Assembly (NCBI GenBank): GCA_046727435.1 | Contig: JBKPCR010000346.1 | Location: forward strand, 1-7,558 | Direction: 5' to 3' | From: CAVPRW01 sp046727435 [NCBI: bacterium] | GTDB lineage: Bacteria > Tectomicrobia > Entotheonellia > J063 | Length of the DNA: 7,558 nucleotides | Shown: piece by piece, positions 1 to 6,646 of the stretch | Numbering within the stretch: the stretch's first letter is position 1 | Layout: the number at the start of each line of letters is the position of its first letter | Notes under the pieces: generated by a model | What the model was told of the DNA's origin: nothing | The model's input: the letters and a program-made list of their open reading frames with translations, nothing else | Databases searched by the model: none | Program-made: the position numbers and the translations under genes

Positions 1-174
1 CAAATGCCCGCCGGCATCCCCGTGGGCACCCTCGCCATCGGCCCAGCGGGGGCGACCAACGCCGCGTTACTCGCCATCGCCATCCTTGCTACCCACCGGC
101 CAGAGCTGCGCGAACAGCTGCACCAATTTCGGGCTGAGCAGACGCAACGGATATTGGGGGACAGGCTCCCTTGA
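1..174 (+). CDS. purE: PurE, N5-carboxyaminoimidazole ribonucleotide mutase, C-terminal end (partial)
   Basis: Only the last 57 codons are present, open at the left edge in frame 1 and ending in TGA at 172-174. The readable start [14 protein letters not shown], followed by [13 protein letters not shown], matches the conserved C-terminal part of class I PurE, where the MPxGxPVxT loop lies near the active site and the GAxNAALLA helix packs the octamer. In the family, PurE moves the carboxyl group of N5-CAIR from nitrogen to carbon to give CAIR in cytosolic purine synthesis. The next gene, purK, makes its substrate and overlaps it by four bases (TTGA), so the two are very likely co-transcribed and translationally coupled. 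The tail after the last helix ([19 protein letters not shown]) is charged and helical, as usual. The start codon and catalytic His region lie outside the window. Confidence 0.93.
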   Translation, partial: QMPAGIPVGTLAIGPAGATNAALLAIAILATHRPELREQLHQFRAEQTQRILGDRLP

Positions 175-1346
175 CCTCTCCCATCCTGCCAGGCTCGACG
201 ATCGGCGTGCTCGGTAGCGGCCAGTTGGGACGGATGTTTGCCATCGCGGCACGGCGCATGGGCTATCGCGTCCACACCTTCTCCCCCGAGACCGATACAC
301 CGACGGGGCAGGTCGCCGACGTGGAGGTCACGGCCTCCTACGATGACCTCGACGCCGTACGTGATTTTACCAGCCATGTGCATGTGGTGACGTTCGAGTT
401 TGAGAACATTCCCGTGACCACCGTCAACGCCGTCGCCGAACACGTATGGGTCCGACCGAGCGGTGCGGTACTACACACCACACAACACCGTTTGCGCGAA
501 AAGACCTTCCTGGCACGAGGGGGATTTCCCGTCACCCCATTTCGGACCGTCTCGTCTCTCGCAGATCTGCAGGCAGGTGTGCATGAGCTGGGACTTCCTG
601 CGGTCTTAAAAACCGCCGGGTTTGGCTATGATGGCAAAGGGCAGTCCAAGATCACCTCACTCAGCGAGGGCAAGGCAGCCCTGCAGGTGCTGCAGGGCCA
701 GGAAGCGATCCTGGAGGCCTTTGTCGATTTCGAGTGCGAGGTTTCTGCCGTAGCCGCACGTGGGCTGGACGGGGCTTTCGCTCATTACGGCGTCATTGAG
801 AACGTCCATCGTCAGCACATCTTGGATGTGTCGATTGCGCCTGCGACTGTGTCGCCCAAGATCACCACCGAAGCGACCGAGATCGCGCGCAGCATTCTTG
901 AGGCCCTCGACGTGGTAGGCATACTGTGCGTGGAATTTTTTCTCACACGCGATGGCAAGCTTCTCGTCAACGAATTAGCGCCGCGGCCGCATAACTCTGG
1001 CCATTTGACCGTCGATGCCTGCGTCACCAGTCAGTTCGAGCAGCAACTGCGCGCTGTGTGCGGGCTGCCGTTGGGGTCGACCGAACAGTATCGTCCGGCC
1101 GCTATGGGGAACCTTCTGGGTGATCTGTGGCATGACGGCGAGCCCAACTGGGCGGCCGCCTGCGCCTTTCCCGAGGTCAAGTTGCACCTCTACGGCAAGC
1201 TTATTCCCCGTCCCGGGCGCAAGATGGGGCATCTGACAGCACTAGCTGCGAGCGCAGGGGCGGCGTCAAGGCTCGTCCGTACCGCCCGTGCGGCATTGCA
1301 GCGGATCAGTTCGGGAGTGGAAATTACGACCTCGCTCGGCATATAA
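171..1346 (+). CDS. purK: PurK, N5-carboxyaminoimidazole ribonucleotide synthase
   Basis: A complete 391-residue ATP-grasp protein. In the family it uses ATP and bicarbonate to carboxylate AIR to N5-CAIR, the substrate of PurE. Visible motifs are the N-terminal glycine-rich loop [11 protein letters not shown] (about 12-22), the ATP-grasp lysine and flexible loop [12 protein letters not shown] (about 147-158), the metal/ATP end of the grasp fold [12 protein letters not shown] (about 267-278), and the C-terminal [13 protein letters not shown] (about 342-354). The length is slightly above the E. coli enzyme (about 355 residues) because of a short C-terminal extension. The start is a TTG at 171 overlapping the purE stop. 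I chose it because GGGGGA at 156-161 sits 9 bases upstream and the first beta strand begins only about ten residues later. No strong terminator hairpin is visible after the TAA at 1344. Confidence 0.97.
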   Translation: MTSPILPGSTIGVLGSGQLGRMFAIAARRMGYRVHTFSPETDTPTGQVADVEVTASYDDLDAVRDFTSHVHVVTFEFENIPVTTVNAVAEHVWVRPSGAVLHTTQHRLREKTFLARGGFPVTPFRTVSSLADLQAGVHELGLPAVLKTAGFGYDGKGQSKITSLSEGKAALQVLQGQEAILEAFVDFECEVSAVAARGLDGAFAHYGVIENVHRQHILDVSIAPATVSPKITTEATEIARSILEALDVVGILCVEFFLTRDGKLLVNELAPRPHNSGHLTVDACVTSQFEQQLRAVCGLPLGSTEQYRPAAMGNLLGDLWHDGEPNWAAACAFPEVKLHLYGKLIPRPGRKMGHLTALAASAGAASRLVRTARAALQRISSGVEITTSLGI

Positions 1347-1423
1347 TTAAGCGCGTCAGCAGGCATGCTCCATTGCTCCTAACCGGATCCCACACACGCT
1401 GCACAGTTCTCCTCCCTGGCTGC
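1347..1423. other. Short convergent intergenic gap
   Basis: These 77 bases lie between the convergent purK and ABC transporter stop codons. I see only a weak 4-bp hairpin (AGCA/TGCT around 1357-1368) without a T-run, so no terminator can be supported for either gene. Confidence 0.6.
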
Positions 1424-3232
1424 CTAATCCTGAGCCGCGCAAGGGACCCTATAGCACTGCTCAAAATTTGCGGCACATCCTTGCAGCGCTGGTGAAGAAG
1501 CGGCGACCACTTCCATGATGGAAGCGGACCCCTTCCCGTTGGGCTGCACGACGAGCTGACGGGCGTGGAACGGGCGCAGCGTCCCCCGGTGGCCCACGCT
1601 GAATACCGTCGTCCCCAAGAGCCGCTCGCGCACCAGCTGATACAGGCGCCCCTCCGTCGCCTCGTCCACTGCCGAGGTCGCCTCGTCGAGGAAGAGCCAG
1701 TCAGGCTTCTGGATGAGAGCGCGGGCGAAGGCGATGCGCTGTTGCTCGCCGGGGGAAAGCTGGAGCGCCCAGTGGCCGGCCTCGTCGAGCCGCCAGGCCA
1801 ATTCGGGTAGCCCCACCGCATCGAGCGCCTCACGCAGAGTTGCGTCGTCCACCCCGCCTGCCGGCATCGGATAGCTCACGACGTCCCGGAGCGTACCGAT
1901 CGGCAGATACGGCTTCTGGGGGAGGAAGAGGACACGGGCGTCGGGCGGCATGCGGATCTCGCCGCGCCCGAAGGGCCAGATCCCGGCGATGGCCCGCACG
2001 AGTGTGCTCTTGCCCGCGCCGGAGGGCCCCGACAGGAGGGCGGTGTCGCCGCGCGCCAGCGAGAGGTTGACGTTCGCGATGAGCGGCTGACCGCTGGGGA
2101 GATCGAGCGCTATGCCCTCCACTGCCAGGCGCGTCGCCTCTCCGTCGGCGCGCCGGATGCCTCCGTTGGTCGCCACTTCCATGCGCACGCGCTCGAGGGC
2201 GTGCTCGAAGCCCGCCAGCCGCTCCACCACCGCGCGCCACGCGGCGATGTCCGAGTACGAGGAGACGATGAAGCTCAGCGCGTGCTGCACCTGTCCGAAG
2301 GCCGTGGCGGTCTGGACCAGGCCGCCAAGGGGGATCTCGCCCCGGAAGTAGCGCGGAGCCGCGACGATAAAGGGGAAGATGATCGCCACCTGGGCGTAGC
2401 CGGCAGTGAAGCCCGTCAGCCGCTTCTGCTGGCGCATGATATCCCACCAGTTCCGCACCACCGCCCCGAACCGCTCGCGGAAGCCGCGGAGCTCGTCGGG
2501 CTCGCCGCGATAGAGGGCCACGCCTTCGGTGTTCTCGCGGAAACGGACGAGGCCGAAGCGGAAGTCTGCCTCGTAACGCTGCTGGTCGAAGTTCATACGG
2601 ACGAGCGGTCGACCGACCCAATCGGTGAGCCAGGTGCCGACGATGGCATACAAGAGAGCCGCCCATATCATGTACCCAGGCAGGGTAATGGAGGTACTGC
2701 CGAGGGGGATGACGAGCGGCCCCGAGAGCCCCCAGAGGATCGCCACGAAGGAGACCAACGTCACCACGGCGCGTAGGCCGCCGATGGCGAGATCGAGGCT
2801 GCCGGAAATCAACAGACGCACGTCCTCGGCGATGCGCTGGTCCGGGTTGTCGGTCTCACCCGCCACGAGCTGCATCCGATAATAGGCGCCGTCGGTCAGC
2901 CAGGCGCTCAGGTAGCGCTCGGTGAGCCAACGCCGCCAGCGGATCTGGAGCATCTGGGTGAGATAGAGCTGGTAGACGGCCACGACGATATACAGACCCG
3001 CGAGCCAGGAGAAGCGGATGAGTTGCTGGACGAAGACGGTGTAATTCTTGTCCTGCAGTGCGTTGTAGAAGGTATTGTTCCACTGGTTCAGGAGGACATT
3101 GATATAGACGATCCCGAGGGTGAGCGTGACGACGACGAGGAGCAACCCTCGCGCCGCCCAGCGGTCCTCCGAGCACCAATACGGGCGGCTAATGGCCCAG
3201 GCATCACGAAGCAGTAGGCGTAGGCTAGTCAT
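1424..3232 (-). CDS. SbmA/BacA- and YddA-type ABC transporter, fused permease and ATPase
   Basis: This protein of about 602 residues has an N-terminal transmembrane domain (first roughly 330 residues, helices such as GLLLVVVTLTLGIVYI) and a C-terminal nucleotide-binding domain. The membrane part carries family-typical phrases: LLNQWNNTFYNALQ, RWRRWLTERYLSAWL, NPDQRIAEDVRLL and ENTEGVALYRGE. The ATPase shows Walker A GPSGAGKST (about 402-410), the Q-loop LPQKPYLP, signature LSPGEQQ (about 492-498), Walker B LFLDE (about 513-517) and the H-loop VGHRGTL. Relatives are half-size inner-membrane exporters or importers that dimerise; Rv1819c (vitamin B12) and YddA are examples, but the substrate here is unknown. 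An in-frame ATG lies 16 codons upstream at 3280. I prefer the ATG at 3232 because GGGAG sits just before it and family homology starts there. The last 40 or so residues after the H-loop strand are longer and more cysteine-rich than usual. The gene is convergent with purK and looks intact. Confidence 0.93.
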   Translation of the reverse strand: MTSLRLLLRDAWAISRPYWCSEDRWAARGLLLVVVTLTLGIVYINVLLNQWNNTFYNALQDKNYTVFVQQLIRFSWLAGLYIVVAVYQLYLTQMLQIRWRRWLTERYLSAWLTDGAYYRMQLVAGETDNPDQRIAEDVRLLISGSLDLAIGGLRAVVTLVSFVAILWGLSGPLVIPLGSTSITLPGYMIWAALLYAIVGTWLTDWVGRPLVRMNFDQQRYEADFRFGLVRFRENTEGVALYRGEPDELRGFRERFGAVVRNWWDIMRQQKRLTGFTAGYAQVAIIFPFIVAAPRYFRGEIPLGGLVQTATAFGQVQHALSFIVSSYSDIAAWRAVVERLAGFEHALERVRMEVATNGGIRRADGEATRLAVEGIALDLPSGQPLIANVNLSLARGDTALLSGPSGAGKSTLVRAIAGIWPFGRGEIRMPPDARVLFLPQKPYLPIGTLRDVVSYPMPAGGVDDATLREALDAVGLPELAWRLDEAGHWALQLSPGEQQRIAFARALIQKPDWLFLDEATSAVDEATEGRLYQLVRERLLGTTVFSVGHRGTLRPFHARQLVVQPNGKGSASIMEVVAASSPALQGCAANFEQCYRVPCAAQD

Positions 3233-3281
3233 ACCGGCGTCTCCCGGATTCGGTTCCCGCCCTCTCCCCCCGTTTGTCATC

Positions 3282-3349
3282 GCATAGATGGCTGGAGCGT
3301 CGGACTACGAATCTGAAGGTCAGAGGTTCGACTCCTCACGGGTGTGCCA
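3282..3349 (+). pseudogene. tRNA-Arg(ACG) 3' fragment, probable integration scar
   Basis: The 3' half of a tRNA can be folded by eye. The anticodon stem TCGGA/TCTGA (3300-3304 and 3312-3316) encloses the loop CTACGAA with anticodon ACG at 3307-3309. A 5-base variable loop follows. The T arm AGAGG-TTCGACT-CCTCA has one A:A mismatch. The acceptor 3' strand CGGGTGT (3339-3345) is followed by G and an encoded CCA (3347-3349). The D arm is degraded: GAGC (3295-3298) lacks a proper partner, though GATGG resembles the usual D-loop. No complement to CGGGTGT exists in the expected 5' position (3273-3279 reads TTTGTCA). The gene is therefore unlikely to give a functional tRNA. A 3' half ending in CCA is the usual att segment left or copied by tRNA-targeting integrases. 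An assembly join is an alternative. Confidence 0.75.
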
Positions 3350-3886
3350 GTTCCCGACCGGGAGTCCGTGATCATATGGGCGAGCTGTCTGCGATCCTGC
3401 GCTGCGGAAGCGCCAGTCCCAAGCAGATTCGATGCGATCAGCAGGCTGAGCAACAGCGAGGCTACCGCTACAGCGATGACGTGTCTCGCCTCGCACCGCC
3501 TGCCAGTGAGGTGCCGCGGCACTCAGTGCAACCGCTACCATCCTCCTTCATCGCGGCTCGTATCGCTGGCGCAGTCCGCGCCACCGACGGCTCACCCAGT
3601 TGGTGTAATACCTGTGAATATAGAGCGGGAACGTGAAAGAAGGATTAATCGAAAATTAAAAGTTTCTCACGCGCGGTTGTCGCGGCGCATCATGGAGGGG
3701 CTTTGTCGACTTATTGCACATCAGGATGATCACCAGGGGAAAATGGGCATGACTGCCTCGCGTTTCGACCCTACATTCAGTAAAATACAGTTGGGCCGTT
3801 GCCCCTTGTCTAGCTATGCTTCACAACATCGCGACTCACTCAGGTTATACTGCTCCCCACGAAGACAAGGGGTCCTGCAACAGAGG
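3350..3886. other. Gene-less, decayed accessory sequence
   Basis: A plus-strand reading frame is open across this stretch, but its translation looks random (many Ser, Arg and Cys residues, no domain). I do not regard it as a gene. There is a short change of composition near 3600-3670, where AT content rises. The in-frame words RERRINRK near 3627-3650 recall the RINRKRV segment upstream of the catalytic core in IS3-family transposases, so the remnant further right may once have extended to here. No integrase, inverted repeats or RNA gene could be identified. Confidence 0.5.
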
Positions 3887-4012
3887 ACATGGTGGCTGAC
3901 ATCTGTGGTGCTGGACTGGTATACCAAAGAGATGGTGGGCTGTTACGCCGGCCGGCCTTGCACATCTGGGCATTGGTTCGCGGCATTGGAGATGGCGGTC
4001 AACCCCCAGTGG
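3887..4012 (+). pseudogene. IS3-family transposase (OrfB, rve core) remnant
   Basis: The translation VVLDWYTKEMVGCYAGRP, then CTSGHWFAALEMAVNPQW, closely follows the part of IS3-group OrfB integrase cores that reads roughly VLDWYTKKIVGYYAG...TSxHWLAALxMAVNRQ. The segment lies between the first and second catalytic aspartates of the DDE triad. Neither the preceding WGIDMT-type motif nor the following SDNG-type motif is present, so no catalytic residue remains. After the final Trp the frame runs into unrelated residues and stops at 4067-4069. I found no terminal inverted repeats or target duplication. The fragment is an inactive relic on the same strand as the MFS gene downstream and supports past mobility of this region. 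Confidence 0.72.
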
Positions 4013-4040
4013 CTCAACTGTGAATACCGCTATCACCTCA

Positions 4041-4062
4041 GCCACGGGACTCCGTTCGTGGC
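4041..4062. promoter_or_regulatory. Inverted repeat upstream of the MFS gene
   Basis: GCCACG at 4041-4046 and its exact complement CGTGGC at 4057-4062 flank a 10-base spacer, ending 28 bases before the MFS start codon. It could be an operator or a weak mRNA hairpin in the leader. Chance is not excluded for 6-bp arms. A TTGACA at 4066-4071 is too near the ATG to serve as its -35 box. Confidence 0.25.
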
Positions 4063-4090
4063 CGCTTGACAAACGGGGAGCATTACACCG

Positions 4091-5374
4091 ATGGGTGGGG
4101 AGATAAGCGAAGCCGCCGCGTGGGCTCGACGCTTTCTCTGGCGACCACGCCAGGGCGGGCAGGCTGTCATCATCGCCGTCCTCGGTTTCACCCAATGCCT
4201 GGCCTGGGGCTCGTCCTACTATCTCCTGGCCGTCCTCGCCAAGCCGATCGCAGCCGATACGGGCTGGCCATTGACCTGGGTGGTCGCGGGGCTGTCGCTT
4301 GGCCTGCTTGTCGCCGGTGTGGCCTCGCCGGCCATGGGACGGGCGGTTGAACGTCGCGGCGGACGGCCCGTCCTGGCGTTTGGGTCCGTCATCCTCGCGC
4401 TCGGCCTCGCGGGCCTCGGCCTCTCCCAGAGCCCGATCAGCTATTTCGCAGCCTGGGCGATCCTCGGCCTCGGCATGGCGGTGGGACTCTATGATGCCGC
4501 CTTCGCCACGCTGGGGCGACTCTATGGAGTCCACGCGCGAGGGCTGATCACCAACTTGACGCTCATCGGCGGCTTCGCCAGCACGGTGGCCTGGCCGCTT
4601 AGCGCGCTCTTAGTCGGGACCTGGGGCTGGCGTGGCGCCTGCTTCGCTTATGCCAGTATGCATCTTGCCCTGGGCCTGCCGATGCACGTTCTCCTGCTGC
4701 CCAGGGAGGTGAGGCATCCCGTGGCCACATCACTAGCGGCGCAGGTCCCAGCGGACGCCGAATCGGTGCCCCGTACAGAGGACCCTTGGTCGAGACGCCA
4801 TTATCTCATGTTGGTGTGGATGCTCGGGGGCAATTTCACGCTTCAGGTGATCATCTCGTCGGTGATGTCGGTCCACCTGCTCTCGATGCTGCAGCGGCTT
4901 GGGCTCGAGCTGACGGCCGCCGTCACACTCGGCACCCTGGTTGGCCCCTCCCAGGTCGGCGGGCGTGTGCTCGAGGTCGCCTTCGGCCGACGCTTCCATC
5001 CGGTCTCGACGGCGATCGCGGCAAGCCTCTTCGTCTTGGCTGGACTCATCCTCCTGCTCACCATGCAGCCTACGGTCATGGCCGCAGCCCTCGTGCTCTA
5101 CGGGGCAGGGAATGGCATCAAGACCATCGTCAAGGGCACACTGCCGCTCGCGTTATTTGGTTCATCCGGCTATGCCTCGCTCCTGGGAAGTCTCGCCATG
5201 CCGATGCTGCTCGCCCAGGCCGTGGCGCCGACCCTGGTCGCGGTCACGTTGCCAGAATCGAGGCCCGAGCGGTTGCTGGCCATCCTGACCTCGTTGGCCC
5301 TCCTCAATGTGCTGCTCTCCTATGCCTTGCGTCTGGCTTCACCCCGTGACGAGCTCGGGTCACAGGAGACATAG
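4091..5374 (+). CDS. Major facilitator superfamily transporter (possible arsenical efflux pump)
   Basis: A complete 427-residue membrane protein with about 12 hydrophobic helices in two halves, separated by a charged cytoplasmic loop at about 204-235 (LPREVRHP to WSRRHY). The loop after helix 2 carries the MFS motif A variant GRAVERRGGR (83-92). Typical phrases are CLAWGSSYYLLAVLAKPIA in helix 1 and GLYDAAFATLGRLYG after helix 4. GGGGAG at 4075-4080 lies 10 bases before the ATG, supporting this start. Substrate cannot be read from the sequence. Position immediately before arsR and arsC remnants, and the existence of MFS pumps for trivalent or organic arsenicals (ArsK, ArsJ, ArsP-like roles) in such loci, make arsenical export a reasonable but unproven guess. 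It is the only long gene of the accessory region that looks undamaged, which suggests selection has kept it. Confidence 0.92.
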   Translation: MGGEISEAAAWARRFLWRPRQGGQAVIIAVLGFTQCLAWGSSYYLLAVLAKPIAADTGWPLTWVVAGLSLGLLVAGVASPAMGRAVERRGGRPVLAFGSVILALGLAGLGLSQSPISYFAAWAILGLGMAVGLYDAAFATLGRLYGVHARGLITNLTLIGGFASTVAWPLSALLVGTWGWRGACFAYASMHLALGLPMHVLLLPREVRHPVATSLAAQVPADAESVPRTEDPWSRRHYLMLVWMLGGNFTLQVIISSVMSVHLLSMLQRLGLELTAAVTLGTLVGPSQVGGRVLEVAFGRRFHPVSTAIAASLFVLAGLILLLTMQPTVMAAALVLYGAGNGIKTIVKGTLPLALFGSSGYASLLGSLAMPMLLAQAVAPTLVAVTLPESRPERLLAILTSLALLNVLLSYALRLASPRDELGSQET

Positions 5375-5439
5375 GGCCATCCACCGATCAGAGCCGAGCC
5401 GTTGTGCTCTAGCTGCTCATCCAACGCCTCGCATTGGCA

Positions 5440-5453
5440 CAGGGCAAGCCCTG
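5440..5453. repeat. Short palindrome CAGGGC-AA-GCCCTG
   Basis: A perfect 6-bp inverted repeat with a 2-base centre lies in the gap between the MFS stop and the mer-like operator. The centre is too short for a good hairpin, so a protein-binding site is more likely than a terminator, if it has any function. Confidence 0.25.
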
Positions 5454-5484
5454 CATACAAGGCGGACCATGCTTCGTCGCGGGG

Positions 5485-5504
5485 TTGACTCCGTACGTAG
5501 GGAC
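5485..5504 (+). promoter_or_regulatory. Relic of a mer-type operator/promoter
   Basis: TTGACTCCGTAC at 5485-5496 is identical to the -35 box and left operator arm of classical mercury-resistance (mer) promoters, as I remember them. In intact sites a 4-base spacer and the arm GTACGGA follow. Here GTAGGGA follows at once, giving TCCGTAC-GTAGGGA, so the spacer has been lost and one base changed. It sits about 40 bases before the MerR-like reading frame and points the same way, which supports the call. The altered geometry makes normal MerR control doubtful. Confidence 0.45.
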
Positions 5505-5535
5505 AATGTGGGGGGTCTGGGTGGAAGTGAGAGCG

Positions 5536-5688
5536 GTGCGCCGTCTCACCATCGGCCGATTGGCGAAACGCGCGCGGGTGAACGTCGAAGCCATACGCTA
5601 TGACGAACGCTGCGGACCACTCCCCCAGCCTCCGCAGGGTGCCTCTAGCTATCGCCAGTACTCGCAGGATGACGTGGTCTCCTTGCAA
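5536..5688 (+). pseudogene. MerR-family regulator, N-terminal remnant
   Basis: From a GTG at 5536 the frame reads RRLTIGRLAKRARVNVEAIR, then YDERCGPLPQPPQGASSYRQYSQDDVVSLQ. This is the winged-helix DNA-binding head of MerR proteins (usual form LTIGxLAxxAGVNVETIRYYERxGLLxxPxRxxxGYRxYxxDDVxRL). It matches the mercury-type subgroup best. About 51 codons match, against roughly 130-145 residues for a whole protein. The dimerisation helix and the mercury-binding cysteines are absent, and the following residues to the stop at 5758-5760 are unrelated. Substitutions at conserved places (second Tyr of YYER to Asp, Gly of RRG to Cys) suggest it is no longer under selection. The frame overlaps the arsR start by 16 bases. 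It is a broken regulator, probably from a mer operon deleted downstream. Confidence 0.8.
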
Positions 5689-5740
5689 GGTGGCCTGGCC
5701 ATATTTCGTTATAGGGGGAATTATCGGACTTCTAGGGGAG
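5683..5740 (+). promoter_or_regulatory. arsR upstream region: possible promoter/operator and ribosome binding site
   Basis: AGGGGAG at 5734-5740 is the likely ribosome binding site of arsR, only four bases from its ATG. The preceding AT-rich patch, ATATTTCGTTATAG (5701-5714) and GGAATTATCGG, stands out in GC-rich DNA and is where an autoregulated arsR promoter and ArsR operator would be expected. TTGCAA at 5683-5688 is a possible -35, but its distance to the TTATAG at 5709 (20 bases) is longer than ideal. The exact boxes are uncertain. Confidence 0.35.
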
Positions 5741-5744
5741 CAGC

Positions 5745-6113
5745 ATGCGTGACGTGGTGACCATTGCCAGGGCTCTGTCGGATGAAAACCGGGTGCGGAT
5801 TCTCGCCATCCTCGAGGGGCAGGAACTCTGTGTCTGCCAGGTGATCGAACTCCTGGGCTTGGCCCCGTCAACGGTCTCCAAGCACCTCTCCATCCTGAAA
5901 CACGCGCGCCTCATCGACGGCCGCAAACATGGACGGTGGATGTATTACCGCCTAGCCGATGAAGATGTGCCCGCGGTCGCCAAAGATGCCATCGGCTGGG
6001 CGCTCAATGCCCTCGGACGCGACAAGCAGCGAGCGAAAGATGCCGAGCGCCTGCTCCAGATTCTCACCATCGATCCGGAGGTGTTATGCCTGACGCAGCG
6101 GGAACGCGCGTGA
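5745..6113 (+). CDS. arsR: ArsR-family arsenic-responsive repressor
   Basis: A complete 122-residue winged-helix protein. The N-terminal helices read LSDENRVRILAILEGQELCVCQV, here split across the metal loop with the CVC pair at Cys29 and Cys31. The recognition helix region follows as PSTVSKHLSILKHARLI (41-57) and the wing as GRKHGRWMYYRL (59-70). Classic E. coli-type ArsR binds As(III) with three cysteines in the CVCDLC motif; here the third position is not Cys. A lone Cys115 in the C-terminal DPEVLCLTQ segment may complete the site. That C-terminal phrase is common in related ArsR proteins, as I recall. Expected action: a dimer blocks its own operon until arsenite or antimonite binds. The ATG at 5745 has AGGGGAG upstream. 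The gene overlaps the arsC remnant, so both would share a transcript. It appears intact. Confidence 0.92.
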   Translation: MRDVVTIARALSDENRVRILAILEGQELCVCQVIELLGLAPSTVSKHLSILKHARLIDGRKHGRWMYYRLADEDVPAVAKDAIGWALNALGRDKQRAKDAERLLQILTIDPEVLCLTQRERA

Positions 6114-6340
6114 CGCCGAAGCTCAGAGTCCTTTTCCTCTGCACAGGGAATTCCTGTCGGAGCCAGATGGCTGAGGCCTGGGCGCGCCATCTGAAAGGCG
6201 AAGTGATCGACGCCTCCTCGGCCGGAATGCATCCCAAAGGCCTTGACCCCTTGGCGGTCCAGGTCATGGCCGAGGTCGGGATCGACCTCTCGACCCACCA
6301 GGTGAAATCCCTCGCGGAACCGTGTGGCCCCGACCGCTAA
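6086..6340 (+). pseudogene. arsC: Thioredoxin-coupled arsenate reductase ArsC, 3'-truncated
   Basis: The frame encodes 84 residues, against about 130-140 for low-molecular-weight phosphatase-type ArsC. The P-loop CTGNSCRS (19-26) with nucleophilic Cys19 and Arg25, then QMAEAWARHL, SSAGMHPKGLDPLAV and MAEVGIDLSTHQVKSL, are typical and uninterrupted. Homology stops near residue 78; the final PCGPDR is out-of-frame aquaporin sequence. Lost are the two redox cysteines that relay the disulfide to thioredoxin (Cys82 and Cys89 in the S. aureus enzyme) and the acid Asp-Pro loop, so arsenate reduction should be abolished. GGAGGTG at 6077-6083 supports the ATG at 6086, inside the end of arsR. A GTG at 6110 overlapping the arsR stop as GTGA is an alternative. 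Break point is about 6311-6320. Confidence 0.88.
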
Positions 6341-6632
6341 CCTGGGGCCCTTTTTCATCGGCTTTACCGTGGCGGTGTTGATTAGCCTCTTTGCTCCCAT
6401 CACCCAGGTGGGGTGGAATCCCACCCGCGATTTTGGGCCGCGCCTGGTGGCCTACGGGCTCGGGTGGGGGGCGATCGCCATTCCCGGTCCTGCCGGTGGC
6501 TTCTGGGCCTATATCGTCGGGTCCCTGGTGGGCAGGCCGCTCGGAGGACTCGCCTGGCAGCTTATCGTGGGGGAGGGCGGCCTGGCCGCCCGCATCGCGG
6601 CCGAGGTGGTGTCCAGTGATGGGCTCAGACCC

Positions 6633-6646
6633 GGCCGGCGCCGGCC
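6633..6646. repeat. 14-base perfect palindrome GGCCGGCGCCGGCC
   Basis: A fully self-complementary GC palindrome lies in the run-on tail after the aquaporin homology ends. With no central loop or T-run it is not a terminator. Such sites arise easily by chance in GC-rich DNA. Confidence 0.4.

Noticed and set aside
1830-2776. Long open frames on both strands overlapping the ABC transporter
   Set aside because: Their translations are Arg, Ala and Pro rich, typical of shadow frames in GC-rich coding DNA; the transporter frame has clear ATPase motifs.
3232-3280. A longer ABC transporter starting at 3280
   Set aside because: The extra 16 residues (MTNGGRGREPNPGDAG) are not family-like, and the ATG at 3232 has a better ribosome binding site.
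3344-4069. A 241-codon plus-strand open frame covering the whole gap before the MFS gene
   Set aside because: Only 3887-4012 resembles a protein family. The remainder looks random, begins inside the tRNA fragment and has no ribosome binding site.
4066-4071. TTGACA as a -35 box for the MFS gene
   Set aside because: It is only 19 bases before the ATG and overlaps the ribosome binding site area, leaving no room for a -10 box and leader.
5320-5871. A 183-codon minus-strand frame between the MFS gene and arsR
   Set aside because: It overlaps the readable merR remnant and the arsR start in antisense, and contains no recognisable domain.
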